Positions 62,327 to 64,000 of a stretch of DNA of 64,000 nt are shown here, one piece after another. Origin of the DNA: Paraburkholderia phosphatilytica. GTDB lineage: Bacteria > Pseudomonadota > Gammaproteobacteria > Burkholderiales > Burkholderiaceae. The notes beneath the pieces were generated by a model that saw only the letters and a program-made list of their open reading frames with translations, was not told where the DNA came from and searched no databases. A program made the translations under genes and the position numbers. The stretch spans positions 37,119 through 101,118 of the forward strand of contig NZ_QQOA01000027.1 in NCBI RefSeq assembly GCF_003443895.1, read 5' to 3'. The number at the start of each line of letters is the position of its first letter. Position 1 is the first letter of the stretch.

Positions 62327-63172
62327 ATGAAAGCAATCCATCCCGACCCGGCACTGCCGGCGAGCGAATTCGGCAACCTGTTGCGCTACTGGCGCGATGC
62401 GCGCGGTGTGAGCCAGCTGGAGCTGTCACTCGATGCCGGTATCTCGCAACGGCAGATCAGCTTCATCGAGAGCGGACGCAGCGTGCCGGGCCGTGACACG
62501 ATCCTCGTGCTCGCGCAGACCCTGGACGTGCCGTTACGCGAGCGCAATGCGCTGCTGCTCGCCGCCGGCTATGCGCCCAGGTACCCGGATGCGCCGTGGA
62601 ACGGGCAGGAGATGACTGCGGTGCTGCGCGCGCTGGAACGGGTGGTACGCCAGCATGAACCGTATCCGTCGCTCGTGATGGATCGGCACTGGAACGTGCT
62701 GATGACGAACGACGCCGCGCCGCGCTTTTTCAACCAGTTCATCGACATGGCTGCGCGCAGGCCGCCGCGCAACATGTTGCATCTGATCTTCGACCCGCGA
62801 GGCATGCGTCCGTTCGTGGCCGACTGGGACAGTGTGTCGCGCAGTCTGCTGCAACGCGTGTATCGCGAAGCGGTGGGTCGCGTGATCGACGACGACACGA
62901 GGCGGCTGCTCGACAGCCTGCTCGCCTATCCGGACGTACCACGCGACTGGAAAGCGCATCATGCACAGTCCGCCGGATCCGCGATGCCGATCGTGCCGCT
63001 CAGCTTCGTCAGGGATGGCGCCGTGCTGCGCTATTTCTCGATGGTGACGACCGTTGCGACACCGCAATACGTCGCCGCGCAGGAATTGCGCCTCGAATGC
63101 ATGTTCCCCGTTGACGACGAAACGGAAGCGCGCCATCGGCAGCTGCTCGACGCGCAGCCACGGCAGCATTGA
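62327..63172 (+). CDS. XRE-family regulator with MmyB-like ligand-binding domain
   Basis: A 281-aa regulator: Cro/C1-type HTH at about residues 14-70 ('FGNLLRYWRDARGVSQLELS' and 'LDAGISQRQISFIESGRSVP') followed by a PAS-like MmyB domain ('YPSLVMDRHWNVLMTNDAAP', 'RNMLHLIFDPRGMRPFVADW', 'LDSLLAYPDVPRDW'). MmyB domains are thought to bind fatty acids. The start at 62327 overlaps no other gene and follows a GGAG at 62314-62317. Likely regulates itself and the SnoaL-like gene. Confidence 0.88.
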   Translation: MKAIHPDPALPASEFGNLLRYWRDARGVSQLELSLDAGISQRQISFIESGRSVPGRDTILVLAQTLDVPLRERNALLLAAGYAPRYPDAPWNGQEMTAVLRALERVVRQHEPYPSLVMDRHWNVLMTNDAAPRFFNQFIDMAARRPPRNMLHLIFDPRGMRPFVADWDSVSRSLLQRVYREAVGRVIDDDTRRLLDSLLAYPDVPRDWKAHHAQSAGSAMPIVPLSFVRDGAVLRYFSMVTTVATPQYVAAQELRLECMFPVDDETEARHRQLLDAQPRQH

Positions 63173-63285
63173 CCCGCCAGATCAGATCGCTGACCGCAAA
63201 CGCAGCGGCTGTCGAAGCACGCATAGCTGCGGCGTTTTCATGCAGACCCATACCGGTTTCCTGACTGGCACTCCGGCCTAATCAG

Positions 63286-63872
63286 GTGTGCGAATCAAAT
63301 TCGGCACAGATTTTCCACCCGAGGCACCGACGGCGAGTTGACAGAATTATTGACGCAAGAGTGACAGATTTAATACGGTCTACGACAGGGTGCGGCGACG
63401 ATCGCTCGGCAGAACTGATCCTGGAGTCGTTGCGCGAGGTCTGGTCCTGGTGGTTGCAGGATGGCGAGGACGATCCGCTCGATGACGATCTTCGTTTCAG
63501 TCCCGATCCGCGAGCATCGGCCAGTTCGTTTCGTCAGCGCTGGGAGCCTAGGACACCGCTCATCGCGAGCCTTGACGAGGACAGCACAACGGGCATTACG
63601 GGTACGCGCCTGTGGCACGTGATGCGACGGTTTTTCCGGCAGGCCGCGGATGTGATCGGCACTGACCATCCTGTCGTTGCCGAAAAATTACGGCGTGCCA
63701 GCCCGCATTGGACCCGCCACACCATGCAACACACGCTCTCGCCCGCGGCGCCGAGCTGACCACAGTGCGAGATAACCTGCGTCATGCATCAATCGCGACC
63801 ACGTCGTTTTACCTGCAGAGCGACGAGGTCAAACGGGCTCGCCAGATGAATCACGCGTTCGAAGCACGATAG
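63286..63872 (+). pseudogene. Tyrosine recombinase (phage-type integrase) remnant, frameshifted
   Basis: The open frame to 63759 reads 'TGTRLWHVMRRFFRQAADVI' and 'KLRRASPHWTRHT', then loses homology. One base earlier, from CAT at 63723, the other frame gives 'HATHALARGAELTTVRDNLR' and 'HASIATTSFYLQSDE', ending TAG at 63870-63872. A single missing base near 63722 (CACCCAT shortened to CACCAT) explains it. The catalytic H-x-x-R ('HWTR', 63706-63717), the later His ('LRHAS') and Tyr (63810-63812) are present; the first catalytic Arg and the whole N-terminal region are not. The 5' limit is uncertain. Confidence 0.8.
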
Positions 63873-64000
63873 CGAGCCAGGCCGCCTCGACCCAATGTCC
63901 CAGTTCGACCCGAAGCCGACGACCGAATCTTCAGAGTGCTATGTCGGCTAACGACTCTCTTTCGGCCATCCAATCACGCACCTTCCATGCGACAGCAAAT
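63873..64000. other. Right edge, no gene recognised
   Basis: The last 128 bp after the integrase remnant show no frame, repeat or RNA I can support. An attachment site or island may begin beyond the window. Confidence 0.4.

Overview
The window is GC-rich DNA that reads as a chromosome segment of a betaproteobacterium of the Burkholderiaceae, most likely Paraburkholderia or a close relative. The basis is gene content and order rather than a search: a Burkholderia-type cob/btu cluster, a zapA-6S RNA-EVE-domain locus, holC-pepA-lptFG, a one-operon assimilatory sulfate pathway with a ferredoxin-type sulfite reductase, and urt-ure urea genes. Nearly all of it is ordinary housekeeping and metabolic DNA. 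The accessory material is small: three toxin-antitoxin loci, an alanine exporter, an integrase remnant at the right edge and a broken glycosyltransferase at the left edge.

Layout. 1-0.9 kb: 3' end of a TPR/glycosyltransferase-9 gene, broken by an in-frame stop and a 20-bp tandem duplication. 1-11.3 kb: adenosylcobalamin assembly and corrinoid uptake (cobQ against cobU-cbiB-cobD-btuF, then cobC/cobS/cobT and btuD/btuC on the minus strand), interrupted by alaE. 11.3-16.3 kb: a coiled-coil gene plus zapA, 6S RNA with its terminator, EVE and SIMPL proteins, lgt and a LysR regulator. 16.5-24.3 kb: ilvD, cytochrome c, a DUF2486-type protein, holC, pepA, lptF-lptG, cbiX. 24.5-25.2 kb: a Phd antitoxin with a frameshifted ParE-type toxin. 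25.2-32.6 kb: cysI-DUF934-cysH-cysD-cysN-cobA on the minus strand with a divergent CysB-type regulator. 32.7-34.9 kb: a branched-chain-type binding protein and a FitAB-like module. 34.9-42.1 kb: a LacI-controlled sugar ABC transporter with an isomerase and an oxidoreductase. 42.2-46.2 kb: a VapBC module, a Pcm-like methyltransferase, rhodanese, GNAT and a class III aminotransferase. 46.5-59.2 kb: urtABCDE and ureD/ureABCEFG, with an amino-acid-type binding protein gene lodged between ureD and ureA. 59.2-63.9 kb: an alpha/beta hydrolase divergent from a degenerate HD-GYP/LuxR regulator, a SnoaL-like protein with an MmyB-type regulator, and the frameshifted integrase remnant.

How the parts fit together. 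The cobalamin genes cover corrin amidation, aminopropanol attachment, lower-ligand activation, final assembly and uptake, while the corrin-ring genes are absent. The sulfate operon carries cobA (SUMT), which supplies the siroheme needed by CysI. The urea genes form an import-and-hydrolyse unit for nitrogen. Two nearly identical sigma-54 (-24/-12) promoter sequences, one ahead of urtA and one ahead of the binding-protein gene inside the ure cluster, point to nitrogen-starvation control of both halves.

The observations most worth following are those paired sigma-54 promoters and the inserted binding-protein gene, the degenerate HD-GYP-LuxR regulator facing a secreted hydrolase, the frame-broken ParE toxin with an intact antitoxin, and the integrase remnant. 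No convincing undescribed multi-gene system was found.
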